A stretch of 64,000 bases of DNA, taken from contig NZ_BCAG01000007.1 in NCBI RefSeq assembly GCF_001293685.1, positions 119,064 through 183,063 of the forward strand, given 5' to 3'. This DNA comes from Desulfatitalea tepidiphila. Lineage in GTDB: Bacteria > Desulfobacterota > Desulfobacteria > Desulfobacterales > Desulfosarcinaceae. A program made the position numbers and the translations under genes. Under the pieces are notes generated by a model. It did no database searches, was not told the origin of the DNA, and saw only the letters and a list, made by a program, of their open reading frames with translations. This document shows positions 19,418 through 27,939 of this stretch, piece after piece (within the stretch, counting starts at the first letter, position 1; every line of letters starts with the position of its first letter).

Positions 19418-19473
19418 CATCTGGCTGGAGCCGGCGGCTGCTTCGCAGCCGCGGCTCAGCCAGGGCGTTCTCA
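19412..19473 (+). repeat. Integron attC site 1
   Basis: Starts with GGCTAAC (outer left core), ends with a GTT core (cut after G19467), and between them has an inverted repeat CTGGCTGGAGCC / GGCTCAGCCAG that carries one unpaired base, plus an inner hairpin GCGGCTGC-TTC-GCAGCCGC. An unpaired base in one arm is the signature that sets attC strand choice. Length about 62 bases. Confidence 0.78.
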
Positions 19474-19494
19474 TACACTAAAAAAGGACACATC

Positions 19495-19818
19495 ATGATT
19501 GCATATTGTGGCTTAAACTGTTCAAAATGTGACGCATATCTTGCGACCAAAGAGGATAATGAGGCAAAAAGAAAAGAAACAGCTCAAAAATGGTCTCTGA
19601 TGTATAGGCATGAAATTAGGTCTGAGCAAATTCATTGTGATGGCTGCAAAGCAACCGGGTTGAAGTTTTTTCATTGTAACAATTGTGATATCCGCAAATG
19701 CTGCACTTCTAAAGGTATTGAACATTGTGCGGCATGTGAAGAGTATGTCTGCGAAACTTTGGCTGGCTTCATAAAGCTGGCTCCTGAAGCAGGTATTGCC
19801 CTTGAAAAACTCAGATAA
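19495..19818 (+). CDS. Cassette-borne DUF3795-like cysteine-rich protein
   Basis: Predicted 107 residues. It begins MIAYCGLNCSKCDAYLAT and contains further cysteine pairs (HCDGCKATG, HCNNCDIRKCCTSKG, HCAACEEYVC), the pattern of the DUF3795 family, which probably binds zinc or another metal. The start follows an AAAAAGGA ribosome site. The gene sits in its own cassette, starting 27 bases after the boundary in attC1 and ending inside attC2. Function unknown. Confidence 0.78.
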   Translation: MIAYCGLNCSKCDAYLATKEDNEAKRKETAQKWSLMYRHEIRSEQIHCDGCKATGLKFFHCNNCDIRKCCTSKGIEHCAACEEYVCETLAGFIKLAPEAGIALEKLR

Positions 19819-19896
19819 CGGAAAGTAAATGCGAACTTTGGCTTTCGGCGGATCGCGGCCAAAAAGCGCCCGCTCCCGCTGAAGCTTGGGTTATGA
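19813..19896 (+). repeat. Integron attC site 2
   Basis: About 84 bases from AGATAAC to GTTATGA, whose ends are complementary (ATAAC / GTTAT). Inner arms GCTTTCGGCGG and CCGCTGAAGC pair with bulges. The predicted crossover is after G19890. The DUF3795 gene stop TAA overlaps the left core. Confidence 0.7.
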
Positions 19897-19910
19897 TAAG
19901 GAAATCATTT

Positions 19911-20714
19911 GTGAATAGAAAGGTAATTTTAATTACAATTATTGGCCTAATATTGAGCTGCGCAGGAGTTGAAAGGTCTACAAAAGAAACAACTGTTTGT
20001 GAATATACGCATAATCAAAAAATGTGGGCTTTAGCTGCAATCGGCATCATTACCGAAATGAATGATGATCGTCATGATTTATTAGGGGGCTGCGAGAAAA
20101 CCGAAGAAAACAAGATCAGGGTAATAGAAAAGCTGCTGAAAGAATGGTGGGGCATCGAAAAAAGAGAAACGCTTATAGAAACACTAAATTGGCTTGACGA
20201 ATCTGGTCATAGGAAGCGCATGTATAATGAAGGCAAGGCGTTGAATGAACTGTCTCAAAATGAAGTCATTGATGTTCTAAATAAATATAAGAGCGATAAG
20301 CAAATCCATCAGCGATTATACGAGGCCTATTGGGGGTTTAAAGCATACGGCGAGAAAAGCGTTATAGCATGGGATTACTGCAGATACATAGCATTGTGTG
20401 GATGGGGATTCGTAGCTGGTTATTTATCCGAAGAAGAAGCTTGGGAATTCATTATGCCTAAAGCTATTGAATTGCAAAATAGCTTTACTTCTTGGGGTGG
20501 AATGGCCGATAATTACTTGCATGGGCGTGCTTATTGGTCATGGAAACAAACTGTTGGATCAAATATGCCAGGTCATAAGGCATGGAGGGCCTTAGGTTGG
20601 GATAAACCCGATAGCCCGTGGAGAAAATATAATTGGAATATGAATCTGTCATGTAGTAATGCAAATTCATTACCACCGTCTCATGGCGGACCCCGGGCCG
20701 CTGAAGTGTACTAA
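19911..20714 (+). CDS. Cassette-borne lipoprotein with DUF1266-like domain
   Basis: Predicted 267 residues. I chose the GTG at 19911 (ATAAGGA upstream) rather than an ATG at 19893, because the latter would lie two bases inside the cassette with no ribosome site, and from the GTG the product opens with a clean lipoprotein signal (MNRKVILITIIGLILSC). The body (RYIALCGWGFVAGYLSEEEAW, then NYLHGRAYW) fits DUF1266 proteins. It is AT-rich compared with the flanking chromosome, as expected for an acquired cassette. Function unknown. Confidence 0.7.
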   Translation: MNRKVILITIIGLILSCAGVERSTKETTVCEYTHNQKMWALAAIGIITEMNDDRHDLLGGCEKTEENKIRVIEKLLKEWWGIEKRETLIETLNWLDESGHRKRMYNEGKALNELSQNEVIDVLNKYKSDKQIHQRLYEAYWGFKAYGEKSVIAWDYCRYIALCGWGFVAGYLSEEEAWEFIMPKAIELQNSFTSWGGMADNYLHGRAYWSWKQTVGSNMPGHKAWRALGWDKPDSPWRKYNWNMNLSCSNANSLPPSHGGPRAAEVY

Positions 20715-20783
20715 ACCAAAATTCTCTACGCGGGCGCCACACAGCCGGCCTGTTGGGGCTACTGGAATCAGGTGCCTGATAGA

Positions 20784-21098
20784 TCAAGCGGCATTCAAAG
20801 GATGGATTTGAGACAATTCTTTACTGTAGCGCTGTTCCGAATCCCAAAGGTCCCAAGAATGCTGGACATTCAGCCAGAATTCAGGTGAATTGCTAAAAAG
20901 ACGAGACAATCTTAGCGCCATAGCCGGACTGATAGCACGGCGTTCTCTTAAAATTTCATTAATTGTTTGGCGTGATACGCCTAATGCGTTTGCCATGGAA
21001 GTCGTGTTTAGGTCATAATCCGGCATGAAATCCTCTCTAAGCATTTCACCGGGATGGGTCGGCCTGATTTCACGCTTTGCCGTATTGGGTATAGCCAT
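20784..21098 (-). CDS. higA: HigA-family antitoxin
   Basis: Predicted 104 residues with a helix-turn-helix of the VapI/HigA type: HPGEMLREDFMP then MANALGVSRQTINEILRERRAISPAMALRLSRLF. HigA neutralises HigB and represses the operon. The start has AAGGAT eight bases upstream. It follows higB by 10 bases and is oriented against the cassette direction, common for toxin-antitoxin cassettes that carry their own promoter. Confidence 0.9.
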   Translation of the reverse strand: MAIPNTAKREIRPTHPGEMLREDFMPDYDLNTTSMANALGVSRQTINEILRERRAISPAMALRLSRLFSNSPEFWLNVQHSWDLWDSEQRYSKELSQIHPLNAA

Positions 21099-21108
21099 TG
21101 TTTTATCC

Positions 21109-21390
21109 TTAATGGTAATCGGTAATCTCAACATCGTAGGCATCGCCTTCGATGAAGCGGAAACATACTCGCCACTGGTCATTTATCGATATTGAATGTT
21201 GCCCTCTCCTGTCGCCTTTTAGAGCATGGAGCCTGTTACTGGGTGGCACCAAAAGGTCATTCATGTCATTTGCAAAATGGATAAATTCTAAACGCCTTAT
21301 TGCCCTCCTCAATAAATCGGACGGTAAGCGTTTTGATTTGCCAGAAACAAATAATTTTTGAGTTTCTTTATCGGCAAATGTTTTAATCAT
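21109..21390 (-). CDS. higB: HigB-family toxin (RelE-like mRNA interferase)
   Basis: Predicted 93 residues, beginning MIKTFADKETQKLFVSGKS, with the central LHALKGDRRGQHSISINDQWRV motif of HigB/RelE toxins. Members cleave mRNA on the ribosome. The toxin gene precedes the antitoxin gene, the order typical of higBA. The pair lies within the integron cassettes and may stabilise the array. Confidence 0.9.
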   Translation of the reverse strand: MIKTFADKETQKLFVSGKSKRLPSDLLRRAIRRLEFIHFANDMNDLLVPPSNRLHALKGDRRGQHSISINDQWRVCFRFIEGDAYDVEITDYH

Positions 21391-21457
21391 AGGCTACTGT
21401 AAACAATCACGTGACAGTTGTCAAGTGCGTAAAATACACAAAAATTAAAGGGCTTGC

Positions 21458-21516
21458 CCCCAACAACCGCGTGCTGTCGGACTCGCTTGGCTCGCCACAG
21501 ACGCGGAGCGTTAGCA
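21458..21516 (+). repeat. Integron attC site 3
   Basis: A 59-base site from CCCCAAC to GTTAGCA with arms CCGCGTGCTGT and ACAGACGCGG, one arm carrying an extra base. The cut would follow G21510. It separates the higBA cassette from the FMN reductase cassette. Confidence 0.78.
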
Positions 21517-21539
21517 AAGCAAGCTGACAACCCCTGAAA

Positions 21540-22181
21540 ATGCTGAGTTCAATAATCAAAGCAAATATTGAAAACCTACTTCCAGAGAATAGAGTGTTGG
21601 GAGTTGCCGGGAGTCCCAGAAAAAACGGAAATTCAGATGTTTTATTGAGGCAAGTGCTCAAAGGCGTCAGCCAGGAAAATCTGGAATGCGGTTCAATTCA
21701 ATTGAGAGATATTCATTTTCAAGGTTGCATCGGTTGTGAGAAGTGCAGAAAAGATAAAATTTGCACCGGACTTATTGATGGGATGTCATTAATCTACCGC
21801 CAAATCATTACTTCGAAAGGTCTTGTTCTTGTTTCCCCTACCCACAACTATAACATTACTTCATGGATGAAGGCATTTATCGACCGGCTCTACTGCTTTT
21901 ACAATTTTGAAAATTCACGCCCCAGGACCTGGTCAAGCCAGTTGAGCAATCAAGGTCGGAAAGCGATCCTACTCGCAGTTTGCGAACAGGAAAGCATGAA
22001 AGATATGGGGTTTACCCTCGAAGCTATGCGACTCCCAATTGAAGCGCTCGGATATCAAGTAATTGGGGAGCAAGCAATATTCAGGATTTTCGATAGGGGA
22101 AAGGTTAAGGAGGATACTAAATCACTTGAAAAAGCATTTATGTTAGGCAAGGATTTGGCGAAATCACTAAAAACAAAATAG
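21540..22181 (+). CDS. Cassette-borne NADPH-dependent FMN reductase / iron-sulfur flavoprotein-like
   Basis: Predicted 213 residues of the flavodoxin-like FMN_red superfamily: VLGVAGSPRKNGNSDVLLRQ at residues about 20-39 is the FMN phosphate loop, followed by a cysteine group (GCIGCEKCRKDKIC, about 62-75) and VSPTHNYNITSWMKAFIDRL (about 98-117). The cysteines suggest an iron-sulfur centre as in Isf proteins, or they may be structural. It is the last complete cassette gene of the array. Confidence 0.78.
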   Translation: MLSSIIKANIENLLPENRVLGVAGSPRKNGNSDVLLRQVLKGVSQENLECGSIQLRDIHFQGCIGCEKCRKDKICTGLIDGMSLIYRQIITSKGLVLVSPTHNYNITSWMKAFIDRLYCFYNFENSRPRTWSSQLSNQGRKAILLAVCEQESMKDMGFTLEAMRLPIEALGYQVIGEQAIFRIFDRGKVKEDTKSLEKAFMLGKDLAKSLKTK

Positions 22182-22223
22182 GTTAACTATTCAACGAAAA
22201 TTTACCAAATACAGCAAGAAATG

Positions 22224-22400
22224 ACCTAACAAGGTTTTCCTCGAAAAATTCAAAAACGCACCTTGGACCCCTTTTTTGGACAGGGGGGAGATGGAGACAG
22301 GCCCTTTGATTTGCCCATTGCCCATGGGTGGGAAGACCAGCACGGGATTTTTGTGTGTGGCCCAATAACGGCGCAGGAAGTCACGGGTGTCGGCCGGCAA
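22224..22400 (-). pseudogene. Junction of a broken attC with a tyrosine-recombinase fragment
   Basis: ACCTAAC followed by AAGG (22224-22234) looks like the left end of another attC, but no right half follows. From about 22250 to 22400, the minus strand encodes a recombinase-like stretch (PADTRDFLRRYWATHKNPV, FPPMGNGQIKGP, SKKGVQGAF) resembling integrases associated with IS91-type elements, without the catalytic parts. An insertion or deletion seems to have cut the array here. Confidence 0.5.
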
Positions 22401-22419
22401 ATGAAAGAAGGATAAGACT

Positions 22420-23172
22420 GTGGATGATTACAAACTCCTGATTGACCTGCACAGGGAAGGACGCCGCCAGGGACCGGGCGGGGATGCCGAGACAGAACTT
22501 GCTCTAAATCTGGCCAGGATCGATCGGGCGGCACCGCTGAAGATTGCGGATATTGGCTGCGGTACGGGGGCATCCACCATCCTGCTGGCCCGGCTCTTGA
22601 ACGCCCGGATCACGGCAGTCGACTTCCTTCAGGATTTTCTGGACGTGCTTGAACAAAGGGCCGAAAGCGCAGGCGTGGCAAACAGGATATCGCCCCTTGC
22701 CCGGTCCATGGACGATCTGCCTTTCGCCGACGAGGAATTGGATGTCATCTGGTCCGAGGGCGCCATCTATAACGTTGGATTTGAAAAAGGCGTAGCGGCG
22801 TGGCGACGCTTCCTGAAACCGGGTGGCCTATTGGTTGTATCCGAGATCACGTGGCTCACGGACTCCAGACCAGCGGAGCTCCAGAAACACTGGGACAGCG
22901 AATATCCCGAAATCGATGTCGCTTCGGCTAAGATCAGGGTTCTGGAAAAGCATGGATTGTCACCTGTCGGGTACTTCGTGTTACCAGAACATTGCTGGGT
23001 GGAGGAGTATTACCGACCCATGCAGGCCAGGTTCGAGGACTTTCTGAATCGACACGGGAACAACATAGAGGCACGCGAAATAGTGACCGCAGAGCAGCAC
23101 GAAATTGACCTCTACGTAACGTACAAGTCCTATGTCGGTTACGGGGTGTATATTGCAGAAAGGATGGGATAG
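22420..23172 (+). CDS. SAM-dependent class I methyltransferase
   Basis: Predicted 250 residues, with the SAM-binding motif KIADIGCGTGASTILLAR (about 40-57), the acidic residue after strand 2 (ITAVDFL), motif II region (ELDVIWSEGAIYNVG) and post-motif FLKPGGLLVVSEI. GTG start with AAGGA upstream. Substrate unknown. It lies just downstream of the integron remnant and may have arrived with it. Confidence 0.85.
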   Translation: MDDYKLLIDLHREGRRQGPGGDAETELALNLARIDRAAPLKIADIGCGTGASTILLARLLNARITAVDFLQDFLDVLEQRAESAGVANRISPLARSMDDLPFADEELDVIWSEGAIYNVGFEKGVAAWRRFLKPGGLLVVSEITWLTDSRPAELQKHWDSEYPEIDVASAKIRVLEKHGLSPVGYFVLPEHCWVEEYYRPMQARFEDFLNRHGNNIEAREIVTAEQHEIDLYVTYKSYVGYGVYIAERMG

Positions 23173-23287
23173 ATGGCCCAACAGGCCACTGCTGCGGGCT
23201 GGCTTCTATCGCCGCAGAAATAGTGAAGGTCGTCATTGGCGAAGGCAGCGATGTCAAAATTCAAGTGAGAACTGACGGAGATCGATA

Positions 23288-24433
23288 TTGAACCAATTAT
23301 TTGAACCAAGCGCTATCAACCGGATGGTGCTGAAGAATAGATTTGTCCGAGCGGCCACTTGGGAAGGACTGGCAACGACCGACGGAGCAGTCACCCCGAA
23401 GTTGATCGAAATGATGGTCTCGCTCGCAAAGGGCGGCGTTGGTTTGATTATATCAAGCCATGCCTATGTTTCTCGGGAAGGCCAGGGCACGCCCTGGCAG
23501 CTGGGCATCCATGATGACAAACTCGTCCCCGGGTTGCGTGAAATGGTTTCTGCCGTCCACGAAAATGGGGGCCGTATCGTCGTGCAACTGGCGCATGCCG
23601 GGCAGTGTGCCGAAGTTGAGTTGACCGGCCGGCCGGCATTGGTCGTGTCAGATCCCGTGGATCATGTTCAGGGAAACATAGAGCGCATCACCCCTACGGA
23701 AATTGAGCGTCTTGTGTTTTGCTACGCCCAGGCTGCCAACAGGGCTCAAAAAGCCGGTTTCGATGGCATCGAAATTCATTCAGGACATGGCTACCTTTTG
23801 AGCCAGTTTCTCTCCCCTGCTTACAACCGGCGACAGGATGAATACGGGGGGTCGATCGAAAACCGGGCCAGGATCCATCTCCAAATCTACCAGGCCATCA
23901 GGGCGATGGTCGGCGCAGATTATCCCATTCTGATAAAGATGAACGGTGCGGATTTTATCGACAACGGACTGACTGTCGACGATTCATTGCAGGCCGCCGG
24001 ACGCTTTGCCGATGCGGGATTCGATGCCATCGAAGTCAGTGGCGGTATCATCAGGACCGGAAGGCTTTCGCCAAGCAGACCAGGTATTACCACAGTGGAC
24101 AAGGAAGCCTACTTCCAAGAATACTCGGGCAGATTCAAAAGAGATATAAACGTACCATTGCTCCTCGTGGGTGGTTTGCGATCCTTCGAGGTAGCAGAGA
24201 GAATCGTTGCCGAAGGTATTGCCGACTATATTTCCATGAGCAGGCCCTTTATCCGGGAACCTGATTTGATCCATCGATGGGAAAACGGAGACCGGCGCAA
24301 AGCCGAATGTAAATCGGATAATCTATGCTTCAATCCCGGCTTCGAAGGTAAAGGCGTATCTTGCGTCACCCGGGAAATGGAAACAAATAAACTCGCTGAT
24401 CACCCTTGCTTATCCTTTATACCATGCTCTTGA
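23288..24433 (+). CDS. Old Yellow Enzyme-family NADH:flavin oxidoreductase
   Basis: Predicted 381 residues. It has the OYE barrel hallmarks: LKNRFVRAATWEGL near the start, AHAG (QLAHAGQCAEVEL), EIHSGHGYLLSQFLSP with the substrate-binding histidine pair region, NRRQDEYGGSIENR, and VGGLRS near the phosphate-binding end. These FMN enzymes reduce activated alkenes or related electrophiles. It lacks the extra iron-sulfur and FAD domain of the dienoyl-CoA reductase group, although a short cysteine-bearing tail is present. TTG start with GGAG upstream. Confidence 0.88.
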   Translation: MNQLFEPSAINRMVLKNRFVRAATWEGLATTDGAVTPKLIEMMVSLAKGGVGLIISSHAYVSREGQGTPWQLGIHDDKLVPGLREMVSAVHENGGRIVVQLAHAGQCAEVELTGRPALVVSDPVDHVQGNIERITPTEIERLVFCYAQAANRAQKAGFDGIEIHSGHGYLLSQFLSPAYNRRQDEYGGSIENRARIHLQIYQAIRAMVGADYPILIKMNGADFIDNGLTVDDSLQAAGRFADAGFDAIEVSGGIIRTGRLSPSRPGITTVDKEAYFQEYSGRFKRDINVPLLLVGGLRSFEVAERIVAEGIADYISMSRPFIREPDLIHRWENGDRRKAECKSDNLCFNPGFEGKGVSCVTREMETNKLADHPCLSFIPCS

Positions 24434-24525
24434 GCGGCATCCTGTTTTTCGTTTGCTGGAAAAAGGGCGACAAAATCTGATTCGGGCGGAAAACGTCGCC
24501 TCCCACAGGGGAGTATAGGAACGCC

Positions 24526-24562
24526 CGGTTCCGCACCGGTCCAGCGGATCGGTGCGGAACCG
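24526..24562 (-). terminator. Strong hairpin after the beta-eliminating lyase gene
   Basis: CGGTTCCGCACCG and CGGTGCGGAACCG form a perfect 13-base stem with an 11-base loop just downstream of the minus-strand gene. No T-run follows on the minus strand, so it may act as an mRNA 3' stabiliser or a factor-dependent terminator. Confidence 0.5.
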
Positions 24563-24577
24563 TTGACCATTAGATTC

Positions 24578-26026
24578 TCAGCATTGATCGCCGAAGTCGG
24601 CCTTGAAGGCCTCCACGATGTTGCTTCCCCAATCCTCTCCCATCGGTTCCAGTTTGCCGAAGAAGAAGCGCATCACCGGCGGCTCCTCCACGAAACGCAG
24701 GCCGCCGATCAGCTCTCTGTGGCGGTGGAGCCAGGCGACCCGCTCGGCCACGTATTCGATGTGGCCGATGGTAAAGGCGCGGCGCGGTATGGCGAGACGC
24801 ACCAGCTCCATTTTGGCCGTGATTTCGTTGCCGTCCCGGTCGCGGTCCTCGGACATGGTGCCGCGCTCGACGCCGCGCGCGCCGGAAGCCAGGTACAGGG
24901 CGGCATTGAGCGCCTCGGCCGGATACTGGAGCGGCGGCACATGGGGCAGGAAGGCCCGCGCGTCCACGTGGCAGGCCAGGCCGCCCGGCGGGGTGACGAC
25001 CTGGACGCCCAGGGCCTGCAACCGTTCGGCGAAGTACTGGATCTGTTCCGGGCTGCTGCCCGCCACTTCGGTCTGGGTCATCTCTTCCAGGCCAACGGCC
25101 ATGGCCTCGATCTCCTTGGTGGACATGCCGCCGTAGGTCGAAAAGCCTTCATACACCGGCAGCCAGGTGAGCAGCTGGTCGAAATGGGGTTTGTTGTTGG
25201 TGGCGATGAGGCCGCCGCGCGCGCCGCCGCTCTTGCGGCCGGACATGTAGAAGATGTCCACCATGGCCATCATCTCCAGCAGTATGTCCTGGATGGATTT
25301 GTCCGCATAGCCGGCCTCGCGCTTCTGGATGAAATAGGCGTTCTCGCCGATGAGGCTGCCGTCGAGGATCAGCAGGATGCCGTGCCGGGTGGCGATCTCC
25401 CGGACGTCGCGCAGGTTCTGCATGGAGAAGGGCTGGCCGCCGATCAGGTTGGTGGTGGCTTCCATGCGGATGAAGGCCACGTTTTCGGCGCCGTGATCGT
25501 CGATGGCCTTGCGCAGCTTGTTCAGATCGATATTGCCCTTGAAGGGGTTGTCGCCGCCCGGCACCATGGCGTCGTCGGCCACCAGGTCCAGGATATGGGA
25601 GCCGACCAGGTCCACATGGATCCGGGTCGAAGGAAAGTGATAATTGGTGATGACGACCTGGGTCGGCTGGACGAAAACCTTGGCGAGCAAATGTTCGGCC
25701 GCCCGTCCCTGGTGGACCGGCAGGGTGTGCGCGTAGCCGAATATCTTCTCGACCACTTTGGCCAGTTTGAAGAAGCTCTCGGAACCGGCATAGGCATCGT
25801 CGGCCACCATCATGGCGGCCAGCTGATTGTCGCTCATGGCATTGGTGCCGCTGTCGGTCAGCATGTCGAGAAAAACTTCCCGGTTGGGCAGCAGAAAGGT
25901 GTTATACCCCACGGCCCGCAGGGCTTCGAGGCGTTCGGCGACCGGTATGAGGTTGATCTTCTGAACGATCTTGACCCGGTGCATCTCTACCGGAACGCGC
26001 CTGCCGTCGGACAATGTGATGATCAT
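24578..26026 (-). CDS. Tyrosine phenol-lyase / tryptophanase family beta-eliminating lyase
   Basis: Predicted 482 residues, a PLP fold-type I enzyme. The Schiff-base lysine lies in MSGRKSGGARGG (about 260). Two residues help with specificity. Where tyrosine phenol-lyase has an arginine that fixes the phenol hydroxyl (MERG) and tryptophanase has isoleucine (EIG), this protein has VERG, favouring phenol-lyase. But the FTTTR (phenol-lyase) / FDTTR region reads FPSTR, unlike either. So it probably cleaves an aromatic amino acid to pyruvate and ammonia, with the leaving group open. AAGGAG precedes the ATG. It follows the ammonia-lyase gene on the same strand. Confidence 0.85.
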   Translation of the reverse strand: MIITLSDGRRVPVEMHRVKIVQKINLIPVAERLEALRAVGYNTFLLPNREVFLDMLTDSGTNAMSDNQLAAMMVADDAYAGSESFFKLAKVVEKIFGYAHTLPVHQGRAAEHLLAKVFVQPTQVVITNYHFPSTRIHVDLVGSHILDLVADDAMVPGGDNPFKGNIDLNKLRKAIDDHGAENVAFIRMEATTNLIGGQPFSMQNLRDVREIATRHGILLILDGSLIGENAYFIQKREAGYADKSIQDILLEMMAMVDIFYMSGRKSGGARGGLIATNNKPHFDQLLTWLPVYEGFSTYGGMSTKEIEAMAVGLEEMTQTEVAGSSPEQIQYFAERLQALGVQVVTPPGGLACHVDARAFLPHVPPLQYPAEALNAALYLASGARGVERGTMSEDRDRDGNEITAKMELVRLAIPRRAFTIGHIEYVAERVAWLHRHRELIGGLRFVEEPPVMRFFFGKLEPMGEDWGSNIVEAFKADFGDQC

Positions 26027-26111
26027 GGAATTCTCCTTGTGATGGGGGTTATCGACTGCGTCTTCGCAGATCTACTCGGTCGTTACGGATAGTTCGACAA
26101 TGTGCCGGGGG

Positions 26112-27655
26112 TTACCTGGGGAACAGCGCGCGCGCATCGATGGCCTGGGTCAACTGCCTCAGGTCGTGATCCAGGCGGCGGTCGGCGGTAAGTACCGGCG
26201 ACCGGGCGCGCACCGCTTCGAGCAGTCGCACGGCGCCGGCCGAGAGCCGGGCCGGATCGCGCAGGGCGGCCGCGTTGGAGAGGGCCACGAGCAGCGCGGA
26301 GAGCACCTGTTGCAGCAGGGTGATCACCTCCGCGGCATTGAGTGCGGCATTGAGGCCCATGCTCACCTTGTCCTGGTTGTTGGCCTCAGTGGGCCGCGAC
26401 AGCACGGTATCGGGCGCCGAGCGCTGGGTGGCCAGGGCGGTCAGGGCGCTGCTGGTGATCTGCAATGCCTTGACCCCGCACCCCTCGTACGCCACCAGGG
26501 TTTCGGGCAAGCCTTCGTTAAGGCGGGCGTCGAGCAGCAGGGCGAACTGGCGGTCCAGCAGGTCGGCCACCGAGGCGGCGGCGATCTTGAGCAGGTCCAT
26601 GGCCAGGGCCACGTGGCCGCCGTAGAAATTGCCGGCAAAAAGGGTTTCTCCGTTCTCCAGGTCCACGATGGGATTGTCGTTGACGCTGTTGAGTTCGCGG
26701 TGGAGGACCTGGCGCACCCAGGTGAGGCTGTCCCGGGCGGCCCCGATCACGTGGGGCGCGCAGCGGATCGAGTAGGGGTCCTGAATGATGCGCCCCTCGT
26801 GTTTGCCGCTGTCGATGAGCCGGCTGCCGGCCAGGGCGGATCGGATGGCGCCGGCCGATGCGATCTGGCCGGGGTGGTGCTTGAGCTGATGGGCGATGGG
26901 GGCAAAGGCCTGGGAGCGGCCGAACATCACCTCGGCGGCCAGGGCCGCGGCCGACTCGCAGGCCGCCAGGGCGTGTTCCAGGCGCACGGCTCCGATGGCG
27001 CCGATGGCCGTCATCACCGCCGTGCCGTTCATGATGGCCAGGGACTCCTTGGGGGCAAAAGGTGAACGCCCAGGCCGGCGCGCTCCAGGGCCTCGGCGGC
27101 CGGCAGGATGTCGCCCTGGTAGTAGACCTCGCGTTCCCCGGCCAGCACGGCCGCCACATAGGAGAGGGGCGTCAGGTCCCCGGACGCGCCCACGGAGCCC
27201 AGCTTGGGGATGACCGGCACGACCCCCTGGTTGAGCAGCCCGCACAGGGCTTCGAGGAGCTCGGGCGGCACGGCCGAATGGCCTTTGGCCAGGCTCACGA
27301 TGCGGGTAAAGACGATGGCGCGCGCCTCCTGCTCGGAAAACATCTCGCCGAGACCGCAGCCGTGCTGGCGGATGATCTGGTAGGCGAACGCCTGGAGGTG
27401 GTCCGGATCCACGGTGCGATGCGAGCTGTAGCCCACGCCGGTGGAGACGCCGTAGATGCGGTGCCCGGCGGTGAGGGAGCGCTCGAGAATCTCCCGGCTT
27501 TTGCGCAGCTTTGCCATATAGGCCGGATCCTGCGAGAGCCGCACGCGGCGCCCCTCGAAGGCCACCGCGATCACCTCATCGATCGACACATCGCCGTCCG
27601 ATAAGACGATCTCGTGTTGCAGGGACCCGGGATTCGGGTCGCGCGTTGCTTTCAT
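26112..27655 (-). pseudogene. MIO-type aromatic amino acid ammonia-lyase with a frameshift
   Basis: A histidine/tyrosine/phenylalanine ammonia-lyase-like gene of about 515 codons in two frames. The N-terminal frame has YGVSTGVGYSS with the catalytic tyrosine and the cofactor-forming triad in VGASGDLTPLS; the C-terminal frame has ESLAIMNGTAVM, SVNDNPIVDLENG and NFYGG. The frames meet in a G-run (27051-27055; five C on the coding strand); one additional base restores LLPPKESLAIMNG. All catalytic elements survive, so this may be a sequencing error or recent mutation. The selectivity pair reads QH (family examples: SH in histidine, HL in tyrosine lyases), leaving the substrate undecided. Strong AAGGAG ribosome site before the ATG. 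Confidence 0.85.
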
Positions 27656-27788
27656 TGGGTCTCCTTGATTCTGTGGTCGGGCCATGGGGCGGGTTCGAAT
27701 TTGCTGCCGCCGAATCTATGCCAAAACGCCCGATGCGTGTCAATGGGCGCGCTGGCTTGCCAGGGATTCTAACTGAATGCTAATCATT

Positions 27789-27931
27789 AGTGCCCATCCA
27801 CAAATGTCCAATTGGCCCGATATCGGTGTTGCGCGAAAAATTTGATCCTCGGAATATCGACCATATGCCTGCGGTTAAATTTTTCGCGCGCCTTGATCTC
27901 GACCCAATTTGCCTATTTGTGGACGGGCACT
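27789..27931. repeat. Dispersed palindromic repeat family 2, copy 2 (long form)
   Basis: A 143-base element bounded by AGTGCCCATCCACAAAT and its near-complement ATTTGTGGACGGGCACT. Inside are GGCCCGATATCGGTGTTGCGC and ATTTTTCGCGCGCCTTGATC, alignable with the family 2 copy at 48247-48371. It lies in the divergent promoter region between the ammonia-lyase and ketosynthase genes, next to family 1 copy B. Confidence 0.68.
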
Positions 27932-27939
27932 CATTAAAC

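Noticed and set aside
20715..20783. An attC between the DUF1266 gene and higBA
   Set aside because: No core pair or paired arms could be found in the 70 bases, so both may lie in one cassette or the site is too decayed.
24563..26092. A 509-codon frame opposite the beta-eliminating lyase
   Set aside because: No recognisable domain; the opposite strand encodes a complete PLP enzyme with the lysine motif.
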